Positions 20,928 through 29,384 of a stretch of DNA of 31,482 nt are shown piece after piece; the first letter of the stretch is position 1; each line of letters begins with the position of its first letter. Under the pieces are notes generated by a model. That model searched no databases, had not been told where the DNA came from, and saw nothing but the letters and a program-made list of their open reading frames with translations. The position numbers and the translations under genes were made by a program. The stretch comes from Candidatus Muiribacterium halophilum (GTDB lineage: Bacteria > Muiribacteriota > Muiribacteriia > Muiribacteriales > Muiribacteriaceae), in NCBI GenBank assembly GCA_023228995.1, contig JALOAD010000041.1:1-31482 (forward strand), read 5' to 3'.

Positions 20928-22043
20928 TTATTTTATATTGAATTGTTTTTTTAATTGCTCTATTGCTACATCTTTTGGTTTGTTTATATATTTACTTGGT
21001 CCAGATGTTTTAATTATTCCCATACCATTCATAGCTTTGAAAAAATCAGTTAAATCTTTTTGTAATAATATTACATTATTAATTCTAGCTAATTCTATTA
21101 TATTTTTCATAGGTGGTAATTTTTCATTTATATTTGTGTCTTCTTTATAGATTAAATCTAATATTTTGTTATATAAAATCCATTTTTGGAAATAAGGATC
21201 TTTTTCAATTTTATCTCTATATTCAATATAAGATCTATATTTATAATAATCATTAAAATATACACCAGCTAAGATTATTATTTCAATTAAAGTTGATAAT
21301 ATTATAAAAGCTATAGAATTTGTATTATTATCTTTCTTTTTATTTTCTGTTTCTTTACCAATTTCATTTTCATATTCACCTATTTTAGCATTTTGTTCTT
21401 TTTTTAAGTTTATTATATCATTTTCTAATTTAATTATATCAGATCTTAATACTTCCTTATCTTTTTTTAAGTCATTCATTCTGGTTCTACTTGGTCTATC
21501 AGAATTAGCTAAATCAGTTAATTCCCTATCTTTAAGGTCAATTTTTTCTTTAGTTTTATCAATTTCATCTACTATCTTATTTATATTTACATTATAATTG
21601 ACATTTAAGCTATCTTTATATGCGTTAGTGGATATTTTCATATCCATTTCTATAATATCTTGTTTTGATGAAAATTCCATAGCTCCATTTATAGAAGCAT
21701 AAAATGATACTCCTATTATAGTTAAGCTTAATAAAGCTAGTGGTATTACATCTTTATTGAAATTCTTAATTTTTAAGTATTGGTTACTAAATTTATCAAA
21801 TATATCTCTTTTGAGTAATTCTAAGCCACTTAAAACAATTATTGATATTAATCCTACTACAATAACATTATTCTCTATAACACCATTTAATATCTTAGAT
21901 AAAGCAAAATATGATAAAAATATAGCAGTGAAATGTCCTATTATTGATAGTACTAACATCACTATATTAATTGTCTTATATCCTTGATTGAAATTTTGAT
22001 TGTTAATTTTTTGTTCTAATTTTTTGAATTTATCAAATTGCAT
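20928..22043 (-). CDS. Integral membrane protein with large coiled coil, 371 aa
   Basis: I set the start at the ATG 22043-22041 (MQFDKFKKLEQKINNQN); the open frame extends further but would overlap the upstream gene more. Membrane segments are visible at about residues 28-54, 62-80 and 100-123. A coiled coil of about 90 residues (about 145-235, with RSTIVE-like heptads) precedes a fourth membrane segment (about 245-268), and then a soluble C-terminal domain. No family recognised. The topology suggests a membrane complex with a long stalk, possibly at the host inner membrane during infection. It overlaps no promoter I can recognise and follows the coiled-coil gene 22055-22375. Confidence 0.72.
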   Translation of the reverse strand: MQFDKFKKLEQKINNQNFNQGYKTINIVMLVLSIIGHFTAIFLSYFALSKILNGVIENNVIVVGLISIIVLSGLELLKRDIFDKFSNQYLKIKNFNKDVIPLALLSLTIIGVSFYASINGAMEFSSKQDIIEMDMKISTNAYKDSLNVNYNVNINKIVDEIDKTKEKIDLKDRELTDLANSDRPSRTRMNDLKKDKEVLRSDIIKLENDIINLKKEQNAKIGEYENEIGKETENKKKDNNTNSIAFIILSTLIEIIILAGVYFNDYYKYRSYIEYRDKIEKDPYFQKWILYNKILDLIYKEDTNINEKLPPMKNIIELARINNVILLQKDLTDFFKAMNGMGIIKTSGPSKYINKPKDVAIEQLKKQFNIK

Positions 22044-22054
22044 TATTATAATTT

Positions 22055-22375
22055 TTATTTTAATATTGTTTTTCCAAACCATCTTTCTTTGAAAGATAAT
22101 TTTCTATGTTTATAATTATTTATTATATCAGCTTGTTTTGCATTCTCTACTAATATTTTATAATTTTCTTGTTTCAGATTATTTATATTATATTCTAATT
22201 CTCTTATTTTTCCCTGTAAATCTACAATTTTATTTTCTTTTTTTCCATATAAAAGTCTATAGAAATACCTATATTTTATTAATAGGTATTTCAATTCCTT
22301 TTCTGTATATTTCTCATTAAAGTCAGAAGTCATTAAAAAATCTAATAATTCTTCATCTGTATATTTATGTATCAT
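22055..22375 (-). CDS. Coiled-coil hypothetical protein, 106 aa
   Basis: N-terminal helical domain (TDEELLDFLMTSDFNEKYTEKEL) and a coiled coil at residues about 48-85 rich in Leu, Ile, Glu, Asn and Lys. No family recognised. AATATATAAC lies directly before the ATG on the minus strand (22385-22376), so the second promoter class may drive it almost leaderless. A perfect 11-bp hairpin lies within the gene (22262-22292). Next downstream gene, 12 bases away, is the coiled-coil membrane protein. Confidence 0.68.
   Translation of the reverse strand: MIHKYTDEELLDFLMTSDFNEKYTEKELKYLLIKYRYFYRLLYGKKENKIVDLQGKIRELEYNINNLKQENYKILVENAKQADIINNYKHRKLSFKERWFGKTILK
22262..22292 (-). repeat. Intragenic 11-bp hairpin
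   Basis: GAAATACCTAT (22262-22272), nine-base loop, ATAGGTATTTC (22282-22292). Perfect pairing inside a coding region (YLLIKYRYFY). Confidence 0.7.
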
Positions 22376-22389
22376 GTTATATATTAATT

Positions 22390-23472
22390 TTAAGAAATGC
22401 CAAATTTTTTACTTATTTGTTCTGTTTTTTTAATTATATTAATAAGTTTATTATTGTTTTTATATTGTTTTTTCCTACCTAATAATTCTGATAAATTATT
22501 AGATTCTTCAATATTCAATTCATTAAATTGAATAACTTTTAATAAGTTATTAGATTCTAATAAATTATGATCAATATTTTTAATATTTGGAGTATTAAAA
22601 ATAGTTATTATATTAATATTTAATACATCAGATAATAGACCATCAATCATTTGTAATAGATTATTGGTAATTAAATTAGATTTATTATAATATTCTGAAA
22701 ATATTATTTCACAATCATCTAAAATTAGTAATGGTTTATTATATTTTGTCAATAATTTTCTAAAATCCGGATTATTGAATACATTTTCTATCATATTATT
22801 AGGTATGAATATAGTAGTGTTATCCAAATTTTCAGAAATGTAATATATCATACTAGATTTACCCATTCCTTTATCAGAATATAATACACTTAATCCTTTG
22901 TTAGATTTTTTAATAGTTTTAATCATTGAGTTTATATTACTCATGGTATCTGAATTGTAATATGACTCAATATTATCTAAATTTATTTTATTATTTAATG
23001 GTTCTAATTCAATATTATTTTGATTATAAAAAATAGTATTTAATTTGCTTATTTTGTTATCTTCTTTATATAATATACAAATATCTATATCATTTATTAT
23101 ATCTTCTATTTGTTTTGAATCTTCATCTGTTTTATAATAAAATAAAAGTTGATTAATAGTTGATTCATTTGTTGATGAATTTAATAAAATAAATGATATG
23201 TATATATTATCATTTATTTTAATACACATCCTTTCATTATATATGTAATTATCTAATGATGGTATTAATTCAGTTAATACATTCTTATCAATTATATATT
23301 GAGATATTTTTTCCATGAAATCTTGCCCTATATAAGTGTTGTGTATTATAATTTTATTTGGTCTTGACTCAAATTGATCCCAAATATATAAAAAGTCATT
23401 TAGCTCATTGTCATCTGAATTTATATTCAGATTTAGAGTCGTTCCTATAGTGTAAGTTTTTTTATTTATCAA
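22390..23472 (-). CDS. AAA+ ATPase, 360 aa, probable TTG start
   Basis: Contains a Walker A motif SDKGMGKSS (199-207), a Walker B motif LLILDDCE (248-255) and a sensor-1-like strand ending IIFN-type (IITIFNTPN, 288-296) with DHNLL after it: the order of a AAA+ domain. The first glycine of the P-loop is replaced by Ser. An N-terminal domain of about 180 residues has no recognised family. The first in-frame ATG is at codon 53, so a TTG at 23472-23470 is the likely start; the rest of the N-terminal region appears structured. Possible roles are a motor or remodelling ATPase in replication, injection or particle assembly. The next gene (22055-22375) starts 15 bases behind it. Confidence 0.78.
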   Translation of the reverse strand: MINKKTYTIGTTLNLNINSDDNELNDFLYIWDQFESRPNKIIIHNTYIGQDFMEKISQYIIDKNVLTELIPSLDNYIYNERMCIKINDNIYISFILLNSSTNESTINQLLFYYKTDEDSKQIEDIINDIDICILYKEDNKISKLNTIFYNQNNIELEPLNNKINLDNIESYYNSDTMSNINSMIKTIKKSNKGLSVLYSDKGMGKSSMIYYISENLDNTTIFIPNNMIENVFNNPDFRKLLTKYNKPLLILDDCEIIFSEYYNKSNLITNNLLQMIDGLLSDVLNINIITIFNTPNIKNIDHNLLESNNLLKVIQFNELNIEESNNLSELLGRKKQYKNNNKLINIIKKTEQISKKFGIS

Positions 23473-23536
23473 AATTTTTAATTTTTTTTAATTTTTTTAA
23501 TTTATATATATATAATATAAAAAATAATATCCTAAT

Positions 23537-23716
23537 ATGAAACAAGACATTAATTCGATACTTTTAGCAAATTGGTTTGTGATAAAATGTAAAATGAATA
23601 ATTCATCTTCTAAAAAAATCAAAAAAGCCAGAAAATATCTATTAAGTGAAGTTCAAAAAGCAGTACATGAACGTTTGGATTATAATGAAATAAGTAACAA
23701 AGTAATAATTAAATAA
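23537..23716 (+). CDS. Hypothetical protein, 59 aa, on opposite strand from neighbours
   Basis: ATG at 23537 opens a 59-codon frame ending TAA at 23714-23716: begins MKQDINSILLANWFVIKCKM, then a basic stretch (SSSKKIKKARKYLL) and a helical end. It fills the gap between two minus-strand genes, is divergent from the AAA+ gene (64 bases apart) and overlaps the 23709-23915 gene tail-to-tail by eight bases. Codon pattern and the snug fit suggest a real gene. No family recognised. It is upstream-flanked by a long TATATATA run. Confidence 0.6.
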   Translation: MKQDINSILLANWFVIKCKMNNSSSKKIKKARKYLLSEVQKAVHERLDYNEISNKVIIK

Positions 23717-23915
23717 TTGGTCCATTGATGATAGATGTGATAGAAGTATCAATTTCATCTTTTTTATTATCATCATATAGTCCTTTTTCTTGTTCTTGTT
23801 TAATTAGATTCATTATAAAATCTTTATGCTTCTTTTCGGCACTTTTCCTTTCAAGTTTTATTTTATTATTTCTTGCTTGGACTTTTTTTCTGTGTTCTTT
23901 TTCCTTTTTACCCAT
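23709..23915 (-). CDS. Small basic helical protein, 68 aa
   Basis: Starts MGKKEKEHRKKVQARNNKIK, a Lys/Arg-rich helix, continues helical to residue about 48 (KHKDFIMNLIKQEQEKG) and ends with an acidic and then hydrophobic tail (SITSIINGPII). The basic start might bind DNA or be an assembly element. Short proteins with the GKKEKEHR-type start occur in large phages; no function is known to me. It precedes the AAA+ gene in the minus-strand block. Confidence 0.68.
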   Translation of the reverse strand: MGKKEKEHRKKVQARNNKIKLERKSAEKKHKDFIMNLIKQEQEKGLYDDNKKDEIDTSITSIINGPII

Positions 23916-23960
23916 AATAATTTAATTTTTTAATTATATCATATATTATATAAATAGTTT

Positions 23961-26525
23961 TTATAAACTATAATTAAAATTTAATTCAGGATTATTGTTA
24001 ATGAAATCCATTAATTCTTGGTAAGTTAAATCATATAAAGTTTCTTCATCAGTAGTTATATCATATAAATAAATAGTATTATTAGTGTTTTTTATATTGT
24101 TTATATTAGATATAGTATTTGATATTTTATTTTTTATATCTAAATGTTTAGGTTTTATTAAAGCTTCTAAGCCTAATATACTCCATAGTAAATCTATTAT
24201 AGCATTAACTATACCCTCTATTAAACTTATTGCTGGATTTAGAAGTTTAGTAATCAATGATTTATCTATATTAAGATGTTTCAATTTATACTTAGGTAAT
24301 TTTATTAAAAAAGGTATATTTATAATTTCATTTAAGTCAATTTCCTGATCTTTCAGATTTGGTAATTTAATATCTTCCGTTAATTTTTTCAATTTATCTA
24401 AGTTGATTTCAATACCTGTTAATTTAAGTATGGATGTTGGATCAAATATATCCATAATCCATTTGAAGGATAAAAAATCTTTTAACATATTGGGTAATTT
24501 TGATGGAATTGCTAAGGATTTGAAAAATTTAAGTATATATTCTAATATTTTAGCAATTATTTTAAGTGGTGTTGTTATTATACCAAGTAAAAATTTTAAT
24601 AATGGTTGTTCTTTGGCATCATCATCTTTGTTTTTTTTCACATTGAAAATATTAGGTTTATCAAAATTAATTTCAAATCCCAAATCTATTTTTTTATCAA
24701 ATATCTTAAAAGATATTAAACCTATTCCATTTAATAAAAATTTTATTGATTTTTTATAATTGAATACATGATTATATAAAGGTGAATTCTTAATCATATA
24801 TTTAGATTCTTTATATGTTTTAGATTTACTTAGATCATATACTTTTTTAGATTCATTATTAAATATTGAATAATTTTCTTTTATTTTTTCTATTAATACA
24901 CCTATTATGAAATCAGAAGGTTTTTTTAATAATTTAATTGTATTATTTATAGTAGGAATTAGATCAACTGATATATCTATTAAAGCATCTGCAAGAACAA
25001 GTGGTGCGCCAATAGCATTTGGTAATTTATAATATATGTTATCATTATTAAATGTTGATGTGGATACATTTAATTCACTATCATTTTTAATTCCCTCTAC
25101 TATATAATATATTTCAGTGTCATTACTCATATTTTTATATCGAGTTAATATATCAGTAGATTGTGGTTCTTCTTCTGTGCCTCTACCATAATTTGAATTA
25201 GAATATGGAGTATTTATAGATAAAATAGAGTTACCCTCTGGATATACTATATCATTTGGTTTAATTTCAATAATTTTTAATTTATAATCAACCTCAGGAT
25301 CTATCCATACTTTCTTATTGTCAATATTTATATTATATGGTTTGTATATTTTTTTAATAGGGGGTTCTTTGGTATATAGTGAATTCAATTGACTATATTT
25401 AGTTATATTATCAATATATTCTGTTTGGTTAATTTTATTAAGTATTTCAAGTTTCAATGTTTCTTTATCAATATTTGGATCATTTTTAGATAATAACTTA
25501 TTATCTATTTTATTAATAAAAAAATCATTATATTCTTTAACACTTGAATCATATTCAGTTATAATTGGATTACCTTTAATATCTTTAATAATAACCCAAT
25601 CTTCACCTGGAGATTCTGGACTATTCATAGTATCATTTCCTTTACTCCATTTATAAATAGGTGCATATAAAGTAGGCCAGATATAATTATCAGATAAGAA
25701 CCATTTCCCAGATTCTAATAACCAAGGAGTTGTATTTGGATTTAATGGAACACCATTTGAATCATATACCCCAAATACTATAATTTCTGGTTTGTGATCA
25801 ATTTCTGCTTCTGGTGATTGTTTTTTTATATTATCAGATTGTTCATCTGATGGTAAATCAATATAAGAATATTTATAATTTACATTTGGTATAAATTCGA
25901 CAGTTGAATATATAGTGGATATAATTTTCCAATTGTTATATTTTTTATTGATATTATTTGTAGTTGTATTAGTGTCAGTGATATTACCTTCATTATCTAT
26001 ATTAATTTTAGTATCTAATTGTGAAAATGAATCTGTTTTATCATATCCAATAGCTTTTGGTCTATTATCAGAACCATTATTATATTTTGGTTTTAATGAT
26101 TTAGTTTTTAGCGGTACTCCAAGTAATGGCATAACTCTTGCTATCACATCTTCTAATGTTGCTATTTGATTCACCATTATTTTTGCAATTTCTATATATG
26201 GTTTTTGGGTTTCGTATAAAGATTTTAACATTGTTTTTTCCAAAGCTTTTAATCCATTATCACTAGGTATTTGGTTTAATAATCTAAATTTATCATTTAC
26301 TTTATTATTATCATAATATGTTTTATAAATAGAATCTGTTATACCAAGATCTCCCTCTACAAACTTCTTTATATAATCTATATTTGGAGTTAAAAAAGGA
26401 TATGATGCTGTTATACCTATTGATTTAGATATTTCACTATATCCAATCATTGGAAATGATAATGATACCTGATATTTTAATAATAAAGGATCTGGATACA
26501 AAGGAAATGAACTAGGTAAGGACAT
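23961..26525 (-). CDS. Large probable virion protein, 854 aa
   Basis: The largest gene in the window and on the minus strand with other likely late genes. The N-terminal third is rich in Pro, Tyr and Ser (starts MSLPSSFPLYPDPLLLKY). The middle is Asn-, Asp- and Thr-rich with many short loops. The C-terminal third is amphipathic and helical with Pro-breaks (FKSLAIPSKLPNMLKDFL, PKYKLKHLNI, LLWSILGLEAL). No catalytic domain recognised. Length, low Cys content, repetitive Asn-rich linkers and position fit a structural or tail/baseplate component. The preceding DNA has TTTTTAATATATAAA (26557-26543), the second promoter class. Function unresolved. Confidence 0.7.
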   Translation of the reverse strand: MSLPSSFPLYPDPLLLKYQVSLSFPMIGYSEISKSIGITASYPFLTPNIDYIKKFVEGDLGITDSIYKTYYDNNKVNDKFRLLNQIPSDNGLKALEKTMLKSLYETQKPYIEIAKIMVNQIATLEDVIARVMPLLGVPLKTKSLKPKYNNGSDNRPKAIGYDKTDSFSQLDTKINIDNEGNITDTNTTTNNINKKYNNWKIISTIYSTVEFIPNVNYKYSYIDLPSDEQSDNIKKQSPEAEIDHKPEIIVFGVYDSNGVPLNPNTTPWLLESGKWFLSDNYIWPTLYAPIYKWSKGNDTMNSPESPGEDWVIIKDIKGNPIITEYDSSVKEYNDFFINKIDNKLLSKNDPNIDKETLKLEILNKINQTEYIDNITKYSQLNSLYTKEPPIKKIYKPYNINIDNKKVWIDPEVDYKLKIIEIKPNDIVYPEGNSILSINTPYSNSNYGRGTEEEPQSTDILTRYKNMSNDTEIYYIVEGIKNDSELNVSTSTFNNDNIYYKLPNAIGAPLVLADALIDISVDLIPTINNTIKLLKKPSDFIIGVLIEKIKENYSIFNNESKKVYDLSKSKTYKESKYMIKNSPLYNHVFNYKKSIKFLLNGIGLISFKIFDKKIDLGFEINFDKPNIFNVKKNKDDDAKEQPLLKFLLGIITTPLKIIAKILEYILKFFKSLAIPSKLPNMLKDFLSFKWIMDIFDPTSILKLTGIEINLDKLKKLTEDIKLPNLKDQEIDLNEIINIPFLIKLPKYKLKHLNIDKSLITKLLNPAISLIEGIVNAIIDLLWSILGLEALIKPKHLDIKNKISNTISNINNIKNTNNTIYLYDITTDEETLYDLTYQELMDFINNNPELNFNYSL

Positions 26526-26542
26526 AACAATAATTTATTTAA

Positions 26543-26557
26543 TTTATATATTAAAAA
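26543..26557 (-). promoter_or_regulatory. TTTTTAATATATAAA (probable late) promoter motif
   Basis: Minus strand TTTTTAATATATAAA, 17-32 bases before the ATG at 26525. Shares TTTTTAATATATAA with the motif at 9425-9412 in front of the kinase-like gene. It sits at the end of the 26558-27916 gene. Confidence 0.5.
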
Positions 26558-27916
26558 TTATTGTTCGATCTCTTTTTTAGTTATAATGTGGTTAAAATTA
26601 TCAGCTAATACAAATTTATATTTAACTGTTAATCTACCAGACATTTCAGAACTAAACTTAATAGTAATAAACATATCAATTAATGTATCGTTGTCTAATT
26701 CTAATTTAATTTTAATTTTGAAATCATTACTTTCATCATCTTCACTTACTATAAAATTAACATGATAATCAAATTTCATGGTTATATCATCATAGTATTT
26801 TCTGAAAAATTTTCTAGATGGTAATAAATTAAATATTTCTCCATTTTTTGATATATGAATTATAGAATTTTCCACACATCCTAATTTTTCAACTAATGTC
26901 TTAAATAATTTCATTTTAACTTCACCACTTGCTAATTTCCAATTATCTTCTATTTTTTTAATATCTTCTGGATGGTTGGTTTTAATTGAATTTGTTATTA
27001 AATTTTCTAGTATTCTGGAATTTAATATTATGATTTTTGTTTCCATCCATTCTTTGAAAATTCTTTCGGGATCTAATAAACAAATATCTCTATTTTTCCA
27101 TATTTCTGATATTAAGTCTGAAAATTTTAATATATTTTTATTAAACTCTTTTATATGTTCTCCTAAATATTTATATCTAGGGTCCATGTGTTTTATATCA
27201 AAATATCCAAAATATCCAATAGTATCAATTCTTTTTGGATCTATAAATTTTTCTATGTGTTTTTGTATACTTTTGTGTGAATTTTCATATATGAGTTTAA
27301 TCCATTCTGAAGTTAATTTATTCCATTTAGGTAAATATTCTGTATATAATTTATCCACATTTTCACCAATCAAGTCATCCATAAATAAATTAAATGAAGC
27401 TGATTTTTGTGTGTTTAAATTTTTATTTAAGTAAAAACTATATTGCTTATCATCTGTTGTTTCTAAAATAATATCACCCATTTGTTTTAAATCTTCATTA
27501 ATATTCCAATATACAGATTTAATATCTTCAGATTTTAATTTACGATCTGGTAATAATTTATCAATTATACCTCTAGCTATTAATCTAGCATTTACTAATT
27601 CATTCCAATTTTTTTCAATATCAAATTTTGCATTATTAAATATTACATTTGCTACATTGATATTATTATCTTCTTTCCAAATATCATTTTCATATTTACC
27701 AATTTTTAATCTATTTTTAGCAAGTAATAGATTTTTCAAGTCAGTTAAAAAAATATATGAATTTTCATTATATCTACCTTTAATACCACGATCTAAAATA
27801 TTATCAAGGAATTCATTGTTTAATAATACCATTGCAACACATAAATCTCTTACTATGTTTTTATTATTGTTATTTTTTGATTCTAAAAATAATGAGTATT
27901 TCTTAATTAACTTCAT
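26558..27916 (-). CDS. Hypothetical protein, 452 aa, with capsid-targeting-like N-terminus
   Basis: Begins MKLIKKYSLFLESKNNNNKN; KKYSLFLES resembles the shared tag (F-x-E-S after an aromatic residue). The remainder is helical and Lys/Asn-rich, with a C-terminal strand-rich part (FDYHVNFIVSEDDES, FKIKIKLELDND, LTVKYKFVLADN) that looks like a beta domain. No catalytic motif seen. It stands divergent to the 27967 gene across the palindrome 27923-27960, so the two tagged genes probably share a control region. The next gene downstream is the 854-residue protein. Confidence 0.7.
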   Translation of the reverse strand: MKLIKKYSLFLESKNNNNKNIVRDLCVAMVLLNNEFLDNILDRGIKGRYNENSYIFLTDLKNLLLAKNRLKIGKYENDIWKEDNNINVANVIFNNAKFDIEKNWNELVNARLIARGIIDKLLPDRKLKSEDIKSVYWNINEDLKQMGDIILETTDDKQYSFYLNKNLNTQKSASFNLFMDDLIGENVDKLYTEYLPKWNKLTSEWIKLIYENSHKSIQKHIEKFIDPKRIDTIGYFGYFDIKHMDPRYKYLGEHIKEFNKNILKFSDLISEIWKNRDICLLDPERIFKEWMETKIIILNSRILENLITNSIKTNHPEDIKKIEDNWKLASGEVKMKLFKTLVEKLGCVENSIIHISKNGEIFNLLPSRKFFRKYYDDITMKFDYHVNFIVSEDDESNDFKIKIKLELDNDTLIDMFITIKFSSEMSGRLTVKYKFVLADNFNHIITKKEIEQ

Positions 27917-27922
27917 ATTACA

Positions 27923-27960
27923 AGTTTATTATTTTAATATATATATTAAAATAATAAACT
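27923..27960. promoter_or_regulatory. 38-bp perfect palindrome between divergent tagged genes
   Basis: AGTTTATTATTTTAATATA (27923-27941) is followed directly by its reverse complement (27942-27960) with no spacer. Each strand reads TTTTAATATATA followed by AATAATAAAC, which matches the second promoter class. It ends seven bases before each start codon (27916 on the left, 27967 on the right), so the simplest explanation is two overlapping, symmetric promoters or a dimer-binding operator. Confidence 0.8.
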
Positions 27961-27966
27961 GTTTTA

Positions 27967-28584
27967 ATGAAAATATTAAAGTATAAACAATTTGTTGAAT
28001 CCTTAACACTGAATATAAATATTGATATAATGGAATCTTTGAATATTTGGCATGATGTATTATTAAATGCCATAGATGCAAAAGAAGTTGATTTCTATGA
28101 TACCCTAAAATTACCCAAAGACATATATAAACAAAAATTAGATATTGATTTTTTATATGATAATGTTGAATTTATAAATTCATTATCTTCATTATCATTA
28201 AAAAAATCTACTCTTAATAAGACAGATGATTATTCTACATTTGTAAATAAACCATGTAAATGGATGTTTATTTATGATATTAATTCAAGTGAATTAGATA
28301 ACCCTATTTATATATTATTCCAAGTGTGGAATGATGTTAATAAAGAATGGGGTGATGTTAAGTTATATAATATTAATGATGATGTTAAAAAATTTTATGA
28401 TAAATTAAGTAGCAGAACAATTGAAATAATAGATGGTGGTGATAAATATATTTACCAAACTTCTGATGTGAATGATTGGGTATTGCAAAATAAACAAGAA
28501 ACTGAGGTTTATAAAAAAGTTTTTAGAAAAGAAGAATTACAGACATTATTAAATACAAAAAATTTAAAAATAAACATTATTTAA
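27967..28584 (+). CDS. Hypothetical protein, 205 aa, with capsid-targeting-like N-terminus
   Basis: Starts MKILKYKQFVESLTLN; KYKQFVES is close to the other tags. The rest has mixed helix and strand (KPCKWMFIYDIN, IYILFQVWNDVNKEWGDVKLY) and no recognised family. Its stop shares one base with the ATG of the first LRR gene (TAATG at 28582-28586), so it heads the five-gene tagged operon. Promoter presumably lies in the palindrome just upstream. Confidence 0.7.
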   Translation: MKILKYKQFVESLTLNINIDIMESLNIWHDVLLNAIDAKEVDFYDTLKLPKDIYKQKLDIDFLYDNVEFINSLSSLSLKKSTLNKTDDYSTFVNKPCKWMFIYDINSSELDNPIYILFQVWNDVNKEWGDVKLYNINDDVKKFYDKLSSRTIEIIDGGDKYIYQTSDVNDWVLQNKQETEVYKKVFRKEELQTLLNTKNLKINII

Positions 28585-29384
28585 TGAAATATCTAAAACC
28601 ATTTAATGAATCTACAAACATATCAGAAATTGAAGCTATTTGTGAAAAATATAATATAAAAAACTACATAATTAATGAAGATGATTCTATTGATGTAGAT
28701 GGTAATGTTGATTTGTTTAGTAAAGGATTAAAAGTATTACCTTTGAAATTTAGAAAGGTCAGTGGGGATTTTAAATGTGATTATAATCAATTAATATCCT
28801 TAGAGGGTGCTCCTCAAAGTATAGGTGGTTATTTTAATTGTATTTCTAATCATTTAACATCTTTAGAGGGTTGTCCTCAATATATAGGTGGTAGTTTTTA
28901 TTGTAGTAGTAATCAATTAACATCCTTAGAGGGTGCTCCCCAAAGAGTAGGTGGGGTTTTTGATTGTGGTTATAATCAATTAACATCTTTAGAGGGTGGT
29001 CCTCAAAATATAGGTGGTGATTTTTATTGTAATAGCAATCAGTTAACAACCTTAGATGGTGGTCCTAAAAGAGTAGGTGGTAATTTTTATTGTAGAGATA
29101 ATAATCTTAAAAATATTGATTATTTACTTAAAACTTATAAGAAATTAGGTATTAAGGAAAATCCAATTTCTAAAATATTAGATTTATTTACTAAACCTGA
29201 TGAATATGGTCTGATATCTAATAGAGAAGATAAAGATTTAATTATGGATTTTATAGATAGAGAAATGATACAACAAGATATATTATTAGTAAATAGATTA
29301 GTAGAATTCTTATATGATATAGATAAACCAAAATCCAAGGAAGAACTCATAGAGTTATTAAAAAGTGATTATAAAATACGATGA
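28584..29384 (+). CDS. Tagged leucine-rich-repeat protein, array copy 1 (266 aa)
   Basis: Starts MKYLKPFNESTNISE (tag-like), followed by an approximately 35-residue shared N-terminal region (AICEKYNIKNYIINEDDSIDV as one stretch, residues about 19-39), then an entry repeat and five full 21-residue repeats (residues 70-174). The repeat consensus is L-(T/I)-S-L-E-G-x-P-x-x-(V/I)-G-G-x-F-x-C-x-x-N-(Q/x), the LRR core LxxLxLxxNxL with Phe and Cys at two of the hydrophobic positions. A capping segment (LKNIDYLLKTYKKLGI) and a helical C-terminal domain (about 210-266) follow. LRR domains are protein-binding scaffolds. Downstream genes are close copies; the next gene starts by overlapping the stop (ATGA). 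Confidence 0.85.
   Translation: MKYLKPFNESTNISEIEAICEKYNIKNYIINEDDSIDVDGNVDLFSKGLKVLPLKFRKVSGDFKCDYNQLISLEGAPQSIGGYFNCISNHLTSLEGCPQYIGGSFYCSSNQLTSLEGAPQRVGGVFDCGYNQLTSLEGGPQNIGGDFYCNSNQLTTLDGGPKRVGGNFYCRDNNLKNIDYLLKTYKKLGIKENPISKILDLFTKPDEYGLISNREDKDLIMDFIDREMIQQDILLVNRLVEFLYDIDKPKSKEELIELLKSDYKIR
28791..29105 (+). repeat. Five 63-bp LRR-coding repeats, copy 1
   Basis: In-frame 63-bp units coding the 21-residue LRR, starting at the TTA of residue 70. They are similar at DNA level (GGTGCTCCTCAAAG and GTAGGTGG words recur), so recombination between units or copies is possible. Confidence 0.85.

Noticed and set aside
20928-22043. The N-terminus MQFDKFKKLEQ of the membrane/coiled-coil protein as another tag
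   Set aside because: Similar aromatic-x-x-F-type start but no F-x-E-S ending, and the protein has four membrane segments, which does not fit head packaging.
28846-29049. Open frames on the minus strand opposite the LRR genes (also 30353-30706), with a repeated His/Tyr/Asn pattern
   Set aside because: They mirror the LRR repeat on the other strand and have no start-site context; periodic coding DNA produces them.
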